64,000 bases of DNA from Symploca sp. SIO3C6 (lineage in GTDB: Bacteria; Cyanobacteriota; Cyanobacteriia; Cyanobacteriales; Coleofasciculaceae). Every line of letters begins with the position of its first letter. Position 1 is the stretch's first letter. This document shows, one piece after another, positions 56,614-64,000 of the stretch. The notes beneath the pieces were generated by a model. That model searched no databases. It saw only the letters and a program-made list of their open reading frames with translations, and was not told where the DNA came from. The position numbers were made by a program, and so were the translations under genes. The stretch lies in the NCBI GenBank assembly GCA_010692425.1, contig JAAHHJ010000016.1:99853-163852 (forward strand), read 5' to 3'.

Positions 56614-57255
56614 TTGGGTACACAACTGCGCAGCTACGTATTTCTAGACAGTTTGCAGCCTCAGCATGCCGCCTATATTGGAACGGTAGCGCTAGGGTTT
56701 TTGCCATTACCGGGTGATGCATCGCTGTGGATTGAAATCTCACCTGGTATTGAAATTAACCGGATTACGGATGTTGCCCTGAAATCGGCTGTTGTTCGTC
56801 CAGGAGTGCAGTTTGTTGAGAGACTTTACGGTCTTTTGGAGGTTCATTCCAATAAACAGGGCGAAACTAGGGCTGCTGGTAAGGCAATTTTGGAGGCGCT
56901 GGGAGTCAGAGAGCAAGAATGCCTCAAACCGCAAGTTGTCTCTAGCCAGATTATCCGCAATGTGGATGCCTACCAAGCACAGCTAATTAATCGTAATCGG
57001 CGTGGGCAGATGCTTCTGGCTGGAGAAACCCTTTACGTATTAGAAGTGCAGCCTGCTACCTATGCCGCTTTGGCTGCTAACGAAGCGGAAAAAGCCGCCT
57101 TGATTAATATCCTACAGGTGCAAGCCGTCGGAAGCTTTGGGCGTCTCTATCTCGGTGGAGAAGAAAGAGATATTATGGCTGGTTCTAAGGCAGCACTAGC
57201 GGCAATTGAAAATGTAACTGGCCGTGAAAATCCTGCTGGCGATCGCCAAGAATAA
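56614..57255 (+). CDS. ccmP: CcmP-type tandem-BMC carboxysome shell protein (213 aa)
   Basis: Two BMC-type domains lie in tandem: ~1-105 ([45 protein letters not shown]) and ~110-205 ([34 protein letters not shown]). This closely matches CcmP, which forms double-stacked trimers with a gated pore in beta-carboxysome shells and may pass larger metabolites. The start is a TTG at 56614 with GGAG eight bases upstream. It lies 210 bases after acnB, away from any ccmKLMN genes in this window. Confidence 0.92.
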   Translation: MGTQLRSYVFLDSLQPQHAAYIGTVALGFLPLPGDASLWIEISPGIEINRITDVALKSAVVRPGVQFVERLYGLLEVHSNKQGETRAAGKAILEALGVREQECLKPQVVSSQIIRNVDAYQAQLINRNRRGQMLLAGETLYVLEVQPATYAALAANEAEKAALINILQVQAVGSFGRLYLGGEERDIMAGSKAALAAIENVTGRENPAGDRQE

Positions 57256-57284
57256 GCTCTCAACATTTAACTTTAGTATAGATG

Positions 57285-57362
57285 AGAAGGATAGAGAGAT
57301 AGGGAGATAGGGAGATGGGGAGATGGGGAGATAGGGAGATGGGGAGATGGGGAGATGGGGGG
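57285..57362. repeat. GGGAGATA/GGGAGATG tandem repeat
   Basis: About nine copies of GGGGAGAT/AGGGAGAT after the ccmP stop, matching the tract at 15763-15813. This and the next feature fill the 390-base gap before the pentapeptide gene. Confidence 0.9.
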
Positions 57363-57467
57363 AGAATTTTGATGAACTATTAGTCCTGAAGCCATATGTC
57401 TGGACTTTTCTAGAAGTGAGTTTTCCTCAAACAGTCGAAAGTGTAATAGACATCTGCTGAACAAGAA

Positions 57468-57497
57468 TGTAGAGACGTGATATATCTTGTCTCTACA
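57468..57497. repeat. TGTAGAGAC inverted repeat
   Basis: TGTAGAGAC at 57468-57476 pairs with GTCTCTACA at 57489-57497. Hairpins with these arms are common dispersed repeats in cyanobacterial genomes. It might also act as a terminator for ccmP, but no T-run follows. Confidence 0.75.
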
Positions 57498-57645
57498 AGG
57501 GTTGGCGGATAAGGGATATTTAATTTCTGGAGATGTCTAATTTAGATGCACAACAGCTTAAATAATTTTAAGGACATTTTTAGGCAGTGTCCGTTTTAAT
57601 TCATTGCTTAGCAATCTGTTTGCAGTACCCTTTGGAGATTTTCTG

Positions 57646-58407
57646 ATGTCAAATGTAGAGCATCTGGCGTTACTAAACCAAGCTCCACTCAGGTGGGTTG
57701 AGTGGAGAGCCAAAAATTTACACATAGAACCCGATTTGAGCGCCGCTAACCTCGTAGAGGCCAACCTCCAAGGGATTAACTTCCAGCAAACTAACCTTAA
57801 AGGCGCTAATTTGAGTTACGCTAATCTAAGCTATGCTAATCTTCAAAAAGCTGAACTAGTAAATTCTCAACTGAGTGAAGCTAATCTAACAGAGGCTAAC
57901 CTGTGTGAGGCTAACCTGATTGGGTCTAGCTTGAGAGGGGCTAATTTCCGTGGAGCTAACCTAATTGCTACTAATTTAATCGGGACAGATCTTAGCAAGT
58001 CTGACCTGATAGGTGCTAATTTGGGTGAGGCTAAATTGAGAAGGACTAAACTCTGCCAAGCTGAATTAATTGCCGTTAATTTGATTGGTGCTGATCTGAG
58101 TCATGCTAACCTTTACGAAGCTGAATTAATTGGGGCTTACCTTTACAGAATTAATTTCCACCAAGCCAATTTAAGTGAAGCTCACCTTAGTAGAGCTTAT
58201 TTGTTGAGTGCTGACCTTAGTGAAGCTGATTTGAGAAGGGCTGATTTGAGATGGGCTGATTTGAGATGGGCTAACCTCACTCAGGCTAACCTCACTCAGG
58301 CTAACCTCCGGGGAGCTAACTTCAAAAATGCTAACCTTAGCGGCGCTAACCTCACTCAAGCTAACCTCTGGGGAGCTATTATGCCTGATGGTAGCGTCTA
58401 TAGTTGA
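57646..58407 (+). CDS. Pentapeptide-repeat protein (253 aa)
   Basis: Almost the whole protein (from residue ~25) is pentapeptide repeats of the A(N/D)LXX type, about 42 units, predicted to fold as a right-handed quadrilateral beta-helix. Such proteins are abundant in cyanobacteria; some bind DNA gyrase, most have unknown roles. I chose ATG 57646 because TGGAGA lies seven bases upstream; a TTG at 57604 would add 14 residues. No signal peptide is seen. Confidence 0.9.
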   Translation: MSNVEHLALLNQAPLRWVEWRAKNLHIEPDLSAANLVEANLQGINFQQTNLKGANLSYANLSYANLQKAELVNSQLSEANLTEANLCEANLIGSSLRGANFRGANLIATNLIGTDLSKSDLIGANLGEAKLRRTKLCQAELIAVNLIGADLSHANLYEAELIGAYLYRINFHQANLSEAHLSRAYLLSADLSEADLRRADLRWADLRWANLTQANLTQANLRGANFKNANLSGANLTQANLWGAIMPDGSVYS

Positions 58408-58546
58408 TTGTTCATGGTTGATTGCTCATTGTTCATTGTAATCCTGAGATGTTTATCTATTAACACTTAACACTTACAAAACTTGAGGTAGGAGTTTTCC
58501 AACTTCTATAAGCCATCAAGCATGAACTATGAACCATGAACACGAC
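58408..58546. repeat. Dispersed GTTCATGGTTGATTG repeat between convergent genes
   Basis: GTTCATGGTTGATTGCTCAT near 58409 and CATGAACTATGAACCATGAA near 58521 are roughly inverted copies of each other and relate to the heptamer repeat at 23 kb. They sit between convergent genes and could act as a bidirectional stem. Confidence 0.6.
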
Positions 58547-59074
58547 TCAAGCACCAAACCAAATTAAACCACCCACTGTCAAAGCAAGGGCAATTAAACT
58601 TAACCAGATAAATTGATTATCTTTGGTATTGATTAGATTAGGATCGATTAGTTCTGGTTCTGGCGTTGGGCGTGAAGTACTCTTAGTGCTGGTAAAATTG
58701 CCACTACCGCGAATATTTTTGGGTTCAGTGTCTGTAATTTTCCCTAAGTCGGGAATTTTGATCATCCATTCTGCTGGTCTTGTCAGCTGAGGTGCTTGTA
58801 GAATGTAGAGTAGGCGTTTACCTTGTTTGCGGGTATCAAAATCGGGATGTTTACTCAATTGCTCACAAAGAGTGACTGCTTCCGTTTTTTGCCCAGCAGC
58901 CTCATAAGCTGTCACTAGCCAAATTTGTGCCTCTCCTCCAATGGGGGAGTTTCGGTTGATCATAGCAATTGCTGCTAGTAGGCGCTGTATGGCAACTCGG
59001 TACTCACCTCGCTCAAATGCTGCTCTTCCTGCTTGGTACTCTATCGCGAATTTTTCTTTGTTTTCTGAACTCAC
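58547..59074 (-). CDS. TPR-like protein with C-terminal membrane anchor (175 aa)
   Basis: Residues ~5-85 form about two TPR-like helix pairs (AGRAAFERGEYRVAIQRLLAAI, IWLVTAYEAAGQKTEAVTLC). A polar linker and one membrane segment (FIWLSLIALALTVGGLIWFG) end the protein, so the TPR part probably faces the cytoplasm. The partner is unknown. It is 36 bases downstream of the next gene on the same strand and likely shares its transcript. Confidence 0.8.
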   Translation of the reverse strand: MSSENKEKFAIEYQAGRAAFERGEYRVAIQRLLAAIAMINRNSPIGGEAQIWLVTAYEAAGQKTEAVTLCEQLSKHPDFDTRKQGKRLLYILQAPQLTRPAEWMIKIPDLGKITDTEPKNIRGSGNFTSTKSTSRPTPEPELIDPNLINTKDNQFIWLSLIALALTVGGLIWFGA

Positions 59075-59110
59075 GTTCCGACTGGGATGGTAGATTCGGC
59101 AATTAAAATG

Positions 59111-59638
59111 CTACTCTGACTTCTGCCATTTCTCCAAAATTGCAATTCCCAAGTTAAAGTAGGACTGCTCAAAGAACTCTTTGATCATTGTTTGCCAACC
59201 TGCTTGCAGAGCACTTAAGAACTTTTCTCTTTGATTGGGAACAATGGCAGCTGTGACAAAAGCCTGTTGTTCTTCCTCGGTGGCGGTAGGTTGATTTTGT
59301 GCCAATTGCTTCAGTAGTAATTGAATTGCTGCTGCCGCCTCAGCAAGAGTTTGTTCTTGCCAGCATCGCGCCGATTGGAGTTCCTCTAATAACAGCTGGC
59401 TCAAAGTCTGACGATTAGTAATTTCTAGACTCTCAGCTAAGAACTCACTACCTTCAGGAGAGTCTAAACTTGAATCTGAGTACCCTGGCAAAATCTCTAA
59501 TTGACCAGAATCCAAAGCTAGAGAGTCACAATCTCTTTCCAATTCGACTAGTGAGTGATTTTCCCGACTATCTGACAATAGGTGCATTTCAAAGTTGCTT
59601 TGAAAAGTTTGATCGCTATACTTAACATGTTTAATCAT
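59111..59638 (-). CDS. Unrecognised 175-residue helical protein
   Basis: No known domain is recognised. The N-terminal part is acidic and Ser-rich; the C-terminal ~100 residues look helical with Ala/Gln-rich stretches (LAEAAAAIQLLLKQLAQNQ). The ATG at 59638 was chosen because GAGGGG lies seven bases upstream; a TTG at 59653 would add five residues. It is the first gene of a likely two-gene unit with the TPR-like membrane protein. Confidence 0.75.
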   Translation of the reverse strand: MIKHVKYSDQTFQSNFEMHLLSDSRENHSLVELERDCDSLALDSGQLEILPGYSDSSLDSPEGSEFLAESLEITNRQTLSQLLLEELQSARCWQEQTLAEAAAAIQLLLKQLAQNQPTATEEEQQAFVTAAIVPNQREKFLSALQAGWQTMIKEFFEQSYFNLGIAILEKWQKSE

Positions 59639-59653
59639 GGTATCGCCCCTCAA

Positions 59654-60086
59654 GACTTAAATCACAAATTTCAACAACACTAGTAAAGGGCTGTTTTTCG
59701 CAAATCCCATCTGCGAATTTGGTTTGATAGGGAAATTTTACTAACAAGCTTGATAGCTCCGGCTTTTAGATATTATTCAACATTACCAGTGATAATGCTG
59801 TTGCTATAGCCAGGGAGTATTGCTCCATCTCTATACTCATCTTTAACCAGGCTATTTCTATATTTTTAGAGAAAATAAATACCTCCAGCATTAATAACTA
59901 ATAACAATTCAGTAATTTTTTGATACAAATATATCCTCCCGAATTTGCCTTCCCATCCATGAAAGTATCAAACTTAGGGAGAAGTGGTGTGAGGGGTGCT
60001 ACATACTATGCATGACTATCTAGAAAATTTGATTGTCAAAGCAAACGTGCAAATATATATCTGTGTTGCACTTTAAGTTTAAACGC
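59654..60086. other. Intergenic region after ureB
   Basis: This 433-base AT-rich stretch downstream of ureB, where ureC would be expected, contains no urease alpha-subunit sequence on either strand. No repeat or strong hairpin is seen. Confidence 0.6.
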
Positions 60087-60395
60087 TCAATCTAACGAAC
60101 CCTTAATTCTGCTATTGAAACCGTAAACCTGACGACTACCTGCAAAGGGCACTAAGGTCACTTCCTTGACATCACCTGGTTCAAAGCGAATTGCTGTACC
60201 AGCTGGAATATCTAAGCGCATACCTTTGGTTTGCTCCCTCTCAAAATTTAGCGCTTCATTAACTTCATAGAAGTGAAAGTGAGAGCCAACTTGAATGGGG
60301 CGATCACCAGTGTTAGCCACTGATAATCTTAAGGTTCTTCTACCAGCATTGAGTTCAATTTCCTCAGCTTGTACGATTATCTCCCCTGGGATCAT
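60087..60395 (-). CDS. ureB: Urease subunit beta (UreB)
   Basis: The 102-residue protein is typical Ure[40 protein letters not shown] and [19 protein letters not shown]. With UreA and UreC it forms the nickel urease that converts urea to ammonia and CO2. It lies 636 bases downstream of ureA instead of being adjacent, and ureC does not follow. Confidence 0.96.
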   Translation of the reverse strand: MIPGEIIVQAEEIELNAGRRTLRLSVANTGDRPIQVGSHFHFYEVNEALNFEREQTKGMRLDIPAGTAIRFEPGDVKEVTLVPFAGSRQVYGFNSRIKGSLD

Positions 60396-60556
60396 CTTAA
60401 ATTATTTTCTTAGGTTTGTTTTTTATTTCTAGTTTATTTTGCAACAATTGCTGAATTCGTTTTATTTACATAAATTCACATAATCTTTAAAGTTTCGGTT
60501 CTGGTTTTCCGCTGCTTTCGCGAATAACTTAATGACATTTGAGCAACTATTTTTCC

Positions 60557-60820
60557 ATGAGTGCCAGAAAAATACTCAAGCATTTAACGGCAATTAGAGA
60601 AGTTAGTAGAAGAGATTCAGACAGATCTCATGTTGCTATCCAGAAACAAATCGATAATATTAATGAAATTCTGGTACAAGATCTTCACCTGTTGCAAGAA
60701 TGTCTGAAAACTCTTGAGAGCCTCCAAGCTCAAAAAGCCGAAACAAAAGTATGGAGTAATCAAATTAATTATCCTATCAAGAAACTACGTTGTATCATAT
60801 ATGGACACGATGGAGAGTAA
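60557..60820 (+). CDS. Small basic coiled-coil protein between ureA and ureB (87 aa)
   Basis: A plus-strand frame between two minus-strand urease genes. It is helical and charged, with possible heptads in residues ~25-65 (IDNINEILVQDLHLLQECLK). The ATG at 60557 lacks a good ribosome site; a TTG at 60539 is another option. I do not recognise it. It may be a real small gene that split the urease cluster or a chance frame. Confidence 0.45.
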   Translation: MSARKILKHLTAIREVSRRDSDRSHVAIQKQIDNINEILVQDLHLLQECLKTLESLQAQKAETKVWSNQINYPIKKLRCIIYGHDGE

Positions 60821-61031
60821 TAGTTAACACTGAACAGTTATCAAATACCTACGGTGGCAGGATTTTCATCCTCAGCAAGAGCAAGATTCTGCCTGGAGGG
60901 AAAACTAACAGGAGTTATAGGAATTATCAGAATAAAAACCCTTTTGTTCCTGATTGTGAACTTCTGTAATGGGGTCATTAACTCCTAAACTCCTTCTTCA
61001 ATACACACTATATATTTAGTACTAATCAATG

Positions 61032-61334
61032 TTAGCGAATCGGGTCATGAACCGTGACCAACTTAGTACCATCGGGAAATGTGGCTTCTACCTGTACTTC
61101 ACTGACCATTTCTGGTATGCCTTCCATGACATCATCTCGCTTCAGTAAGGTTGTTCCGTAACTCATTAAATCCGCCACGGTTTGCCCCTCTCTTGCTCCT
61201 TCTAAAATGGCGGCAGAGATGTAGGCAACTGTTTCTGGATAGTTTAGTTTTAAACCTCTTTTCTTTCGTCGTTCTGCTAACAGAGCCGCTGTGAAAATTA
61301 GCAGTTTATCTTTTTCCTGGGGCGATAGTTGCAT
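61032..61334 (-). CDS. ureA: Urease subunit gamma (UreA)
   Basis: The 100-residue protein has the UreA sequence: [40 protein letters not shown] and [20 protein letters not shown]. It is the small structural subunit of urease. It lies 138 bases after ureD on the same strand. Confidence 0.97.
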   Translation of the reverse strand: MQLSPQEKDKLLIFTAALLAERRKKRGLKLNYPETVAYISAAILEGAREGQTVADLMSYGTTLLKRDDVMEGIPEMVSEVQVEATFPDGTKLVTVHDPIR

Positions 61335-61472
61335 CTGATTCTATATAGTAGTTATTTGTATTGAGTTTTGTGCCTGTTTCATGGTTCATGATCAGCGCTG
61401 CGCTCATACTGCACCAACATGGTTAATCCCTTGGGTTATCTTCAACAAATATGATATCGTTAACTGATAATG

Positions 61473-62324
61473 CTATAGTTGCCATATTCTTGGCTTATTT
61501 GGGGGATGCCCATAAAAGCGTAGGCGCAGCAGTTGCCAAACTTGAGTAAACCAGTTTCTTACCTCAGCTGTGGAAGTACCGCGATAGCGGCACAATAATC
61601 CCGATAGTAGTTGAGTGACGCCAACCTCTCCAATTCCTTCCTTAGTTTTCCACAACTCTCTGGCTTGCTCAACTATCTCTGGTGAGACTTGTTGCCCTAG
61701 CCAAGCAAGAGTTCCCACTATTGGTTTTCCCGCTAAGCCATGGGGAGAGCTAAAAACTTCCTCCCCAGCTGGTAGCCACTGCCTGTCAATCCATAAGGGT
61801 TTTCCCTGCTGCCAGACTTCGGTATAGGATCGCCACTGACCTTGTAAGAACTTTTCTCCCCTGGCAGAACGACCAAAGCGTGTAATTTCCCAGCCTAACC
61901 AACTAGCTCCTGGTGCTAATTCTACTCGCAAGTCTTGTCGGTAAACAGCGCCGTTAAATATTATCGCTTCTTGGGGGAACCATTCCAAATAAGCGCCAGT
62001 ATCTATTTGTATCTGGATGGTTTGTTTGGCTTCAAGTCCATTACTGCGGTAAATCTTGGCAGCGGCAGCAGTGGTAATTAGAGCTTGAGCATTCGGTTGG
62101 AGATGGATGCATGAGGAGAGAATATCGCCTCCTACCATGCCCCCTGCTGTGTGTAAAATTACGCTATGGCAAACTGCTGGGTCTTCCGGATAAAATGGTC
62201 GCTGCACCTTCAAAGGCGATCGCATTTTGTTATGAATTAGCTTAGTTTTGCCGTCGCCGTGGGCGTAGATTAACTCTAAACTGCCGTGCCATGGTACTGG
62301 AGTTAGTTGTGGTTGTGTTTGCAT
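61473..62324 (-). CDS. ureD: Urease accessory protein UreD
   Basis: The 283-residue protein matches UreD/UreH: LHTAGGMVGGDILSSCIHLQ, AAAKIYRSNGLEAKQTIQIQ, LEWFPQEAIIFNGAVYRQDL and GWEITRFGRSARGE. It serves as a scaffold for delivery of nickel to apo-urease with UreF and UreG. It is first in the minus-strand urease run. No NtcA-type site was recognised upstream. Confidence 0.95.
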   Translation of the reverse strand: MQTQPQLTPVPWHGSLELIYAHGDGKTKLIHNKMRSPLKVQRPFYPEDPAVCHSVILHTAGGMVGGDILSSCIHLQPNAQALITTAAAAKIYRSNGLEAKQTIQIQIDTGAYLEWFPQEAIIFNGAVYRQDLRVELAPGASWLGWEITRFGRSARGEKFLQGQWRSYTEVWQQGKPLWIDRQWLPAGEEVFSSPHGLAGKPIVGTLAWLGQQVSPEIVEQARELWKTKEGIGEVGVTQLLSGLLCRYRGTSTAEVRNWFTQVWQLLRLRFYGHPPNKPRIWQL

Positions 62325-62562
62325 ATTTAGTTGACACTTCCCCTTTTAGAAACATCCCTAGGGTTAAAGAGGGGGGTTCAATCGCGCCGTGTAGAAGTAG
62401 AATCTGATTGAGTAGCTTAATAGCTTGGAGTGCAACTTGTTGTCAATTGATGAGAAATCTTAATTTTTTTTAAAAAAGTAAAATTTCTGATCTTTAAGTC
62501 GCAATCACCAGTAAGAATACTGCTTATCCCATCTCTTCCAACAGCCGCGACAATATAATATA

Positions 62563-63672
62563 ATGACTCACTCATCGGCAACCAGCGACGTGCATGAGAC
62601 CAAATCAGCAGTAACTAAAGTTCAGTCTTCTGAAGTTTCGGTTTCTACCTCTCAACCTGACAATCCTTCGCTGTTTGCATCTACCTCCCCGTCATCAAAA
62701 TCTAACTTTGCCTCTCTGGCTGCTCTTTGGGCGCGGAAATATTATCTTGCCGTTACCACTAAGGATGAGGAGTCAGAACTTAATAATACTGATAAGTTCA
62801 AAGACGTTTCTTCTCCAGCCAATCGCAAGCTAACTGCTGAGAAGCTAATGTACAATCTCAATTTAGCCAGTGCTCAAGCTTGGTCCCTGACAGAAAAGTT
62901 GCTCTCGAAAGATATTCAACGCCACGGAATTAACCTAGACTTGATCCATCCCTTGGAGATTGCTGCAGATACTCGTTATCTATTTCAAACAGTATTAGAT
63001 GCCTATGCACGGCAAGAAACTCCGCAACGTCTATCAGTGATTGTGGGGAAAGACTTTGGTCGAGTACGACAGAAATACACTAGCATTGACCGACGTGCCA
63101 TTGGCTTCGTCAGCATGCAGTTTCACTATACTGGTCAGAAGTTACTGGAGTGGCTCTTACCAAGGGAACAGTTACTGTGGACATCTTACTTGAAGGTAAT
63201 GGATGACCATATGTACATGCCACTACAGGCTGCCTATGAAGCAGCAGGCAACCATTCCTATAATTCACCAGCTTTAATTGCTGTTCGCCAGCTTTTACCA
63301 CTTAGCAGCCAGATTGCTTACTCGGTTTGCAAGCAAGTGCGTCAATCATTCCCTAATTATAGAACCTACAGCGGTCCTCTTAGTGAACTTAAAGTTAGAA
63401 CTTCCAGTATCCGGGATGTGGAAATGTTTCAGGTTTACCTGTGTTTGTGCGTTTTGGATCAAGAAATATCTTCAGTGCAGCGAGAATTATTTCCTCTGTG
63501 CGTGTTGTTATATCCCCGCTTACAAGTGAGCTGGAGATTAGTGCAAGAAATGCTTAGAGTCATGGGTTGGGAAATGCACCAGTGCCTACTTCCCGAAAAT
63601 ATGGCAACTTTTTTACCTTATTTGCGAACCTTGACTGAGATGTTTTCTTTTGAGGTGTTTCAAAAAGATTAA
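62563..63672 (+). CDS. Unrecognised 369-residue protein
   Basis: I cannot name a family. The first ~70 residues are Ser/Thr-rich and disordered. The rest is helical with many aromatic and Leu residues (WSLTEKLLSKDIQRHGINLD, FVSMQFHYTGQKLLEWLLPR, VYLCLCVLDQEISSVQRELF). No signal peptide or membrane segment is clear. It is divergent from ureD with a 238-base gap and no downstream partner in view. Confidence 0.78.
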   Translation: MTHSSATSDVHETKSAVTKVQSSEVSVSTSQPDNPSLFASTSPSSKSNFASLAALWARKYYLAVTTKDEESELNNTDKFKDVSSPANRKLTAEKLMYNLNLASAQAWSLTEKLLSKDIQRHGINLDLIHPLEIAADTRYLFQTVLDAYARQETPQRLSVIVGKDFGRVRQKYTSIDRRAIGFVSMQFHYTGQKLLEWLLPREQLLWTSYLKVMDDHMYMPLQAAYEAAGNHSYNSPALIAVRQLLPLSSQIAYSVCKQVRQSFPNYRTYSGPLSELKVRTSSIRDVEMFQVYLCLCVLDQEISSVQRELFPLCVLLYPRLQVSWRLVQEMLRVMGWEMHQCLLPENMATFLPYLRTLTEMFSFEVFQKD

Positions 63673-64000
63673 GCAATAATGGTGATGAATAAGTGGAGTT
63701 TTATTTACAAAGGATTCCGGTAGTTGTGTTCGAGGATAGGTAAAATCAAAGCTCAATGCTCAATAAATATTTTTATTTTATTTCATGCTTGATAAGTGTT
63801 TAAAAACGCACCGGACAAATTGGATGGGGATTTGACCCCAACCAACTTTATGCACCGTATAGACGGTGGGGTATTTGACCCATATTAATTTCGATCATGA
63901 ATTCCTACCCAGGCATAGATTGTGCTGTTTTGTCAAATTTGTCAAAGGGGATCTTCTGTCTAAACCTGATACCCATTCAGACCAAAATGCCGAAGCCTGC
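63673..64000. other. Intergenic end of window with dispersed repeat
   Basis: No gene seen. It includes two degenerate copies of a GGGGATTTGACCC-containing unit at 63811-63840 and 63857-63895; the second shares 23 identical bases with 26919-26941. Confidence 0.6.

Overview
The window looks like a chromosome segment from a filamentous or colonial cyanobacterium. The evidence is a cyanobacterial-type PilB/PilT/PilC set, a CcmP-type carboxysome shell protein, a three-POTRA Omp85 with the purC-omp85-lpxC-fabZ-lpxA order, FurC/PerR, DUF4278, HpsJ-like and DUF4332 proteins, scattered GCGATCGC (HIP1-like) octamers, heptanucleotide tandem repeats and several TnpB elements. I saw no rRNA, no CRISPR array and no tRNA. 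These are reading-based calls; no search was run.

Layout. 1-9.9 kb: accessory region on the minus strand. A cytoplasmic-looking subtilase (8584-9885) is followed by three paralogous SBBP-type beta-propeller proteins and an unrecognised 597-residue acidic protein; a TnpB element has landed inside the array and another runs off the left edge. 10.4-15.8 kb: type IV pilus motor and platform genes pilB, pilT, pilC plus a conserved unknown. 15.9-22.1 kb: MnmC-like methyltransferase, a membrane protein, a gene remnant cut by a TnpB element, a secreted TPR protein with nearly identical 102-bp repeats, and a DUF4332 protein. 22.3-26.7 kb: a TetR regulator divergent from a GltS-like glutamate transporter, a small tail-anchored protein, and an LCIB-type (theta/beta-like) carbonic anhydrase candidate, all embedded in dispersed repeats.

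27.1-33.2 kb: envelope biogenesis operon on the minus strand (purC, bamA/omp85, lpxC, fabZ, lpxA). 33.6-42 kb: glycogen debranching enzyme glgX, a coiled membrane protein, a divergent NACHT-pentapeptide STAND protein, and a PerR/FurC regulator. 42.4-45.9 kb: DUF502, nusB, ftsY. 47-52.3 kb: glycosyltransferase and HpsJ-like pair, 6-phosphogluconolactonase, and two FHA proteins separated by a decayed IS200/IS605-type element. 53-58.4 kb: DUF4278 protein, aconitase B, CcmP, pentapeptide-repeat protein. 58.5-62.3 kb: two unknowns, then ureB, ureA and ureD with ureB displaced from ureA and no ureC next to them. 62.6-63.7 kb: a conserved-looking unknown.

The best candidates for something undescribed are the subtilase/SBBP-propeller/597-residue cluster and the NACHT-pentapeptide gene with its divergent membrane partner. 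Carbon metabolism links (LCIB-type enzyme, CcmP, AcnB, Pgl, GlgX) are loosely scattered and do not form one operon.
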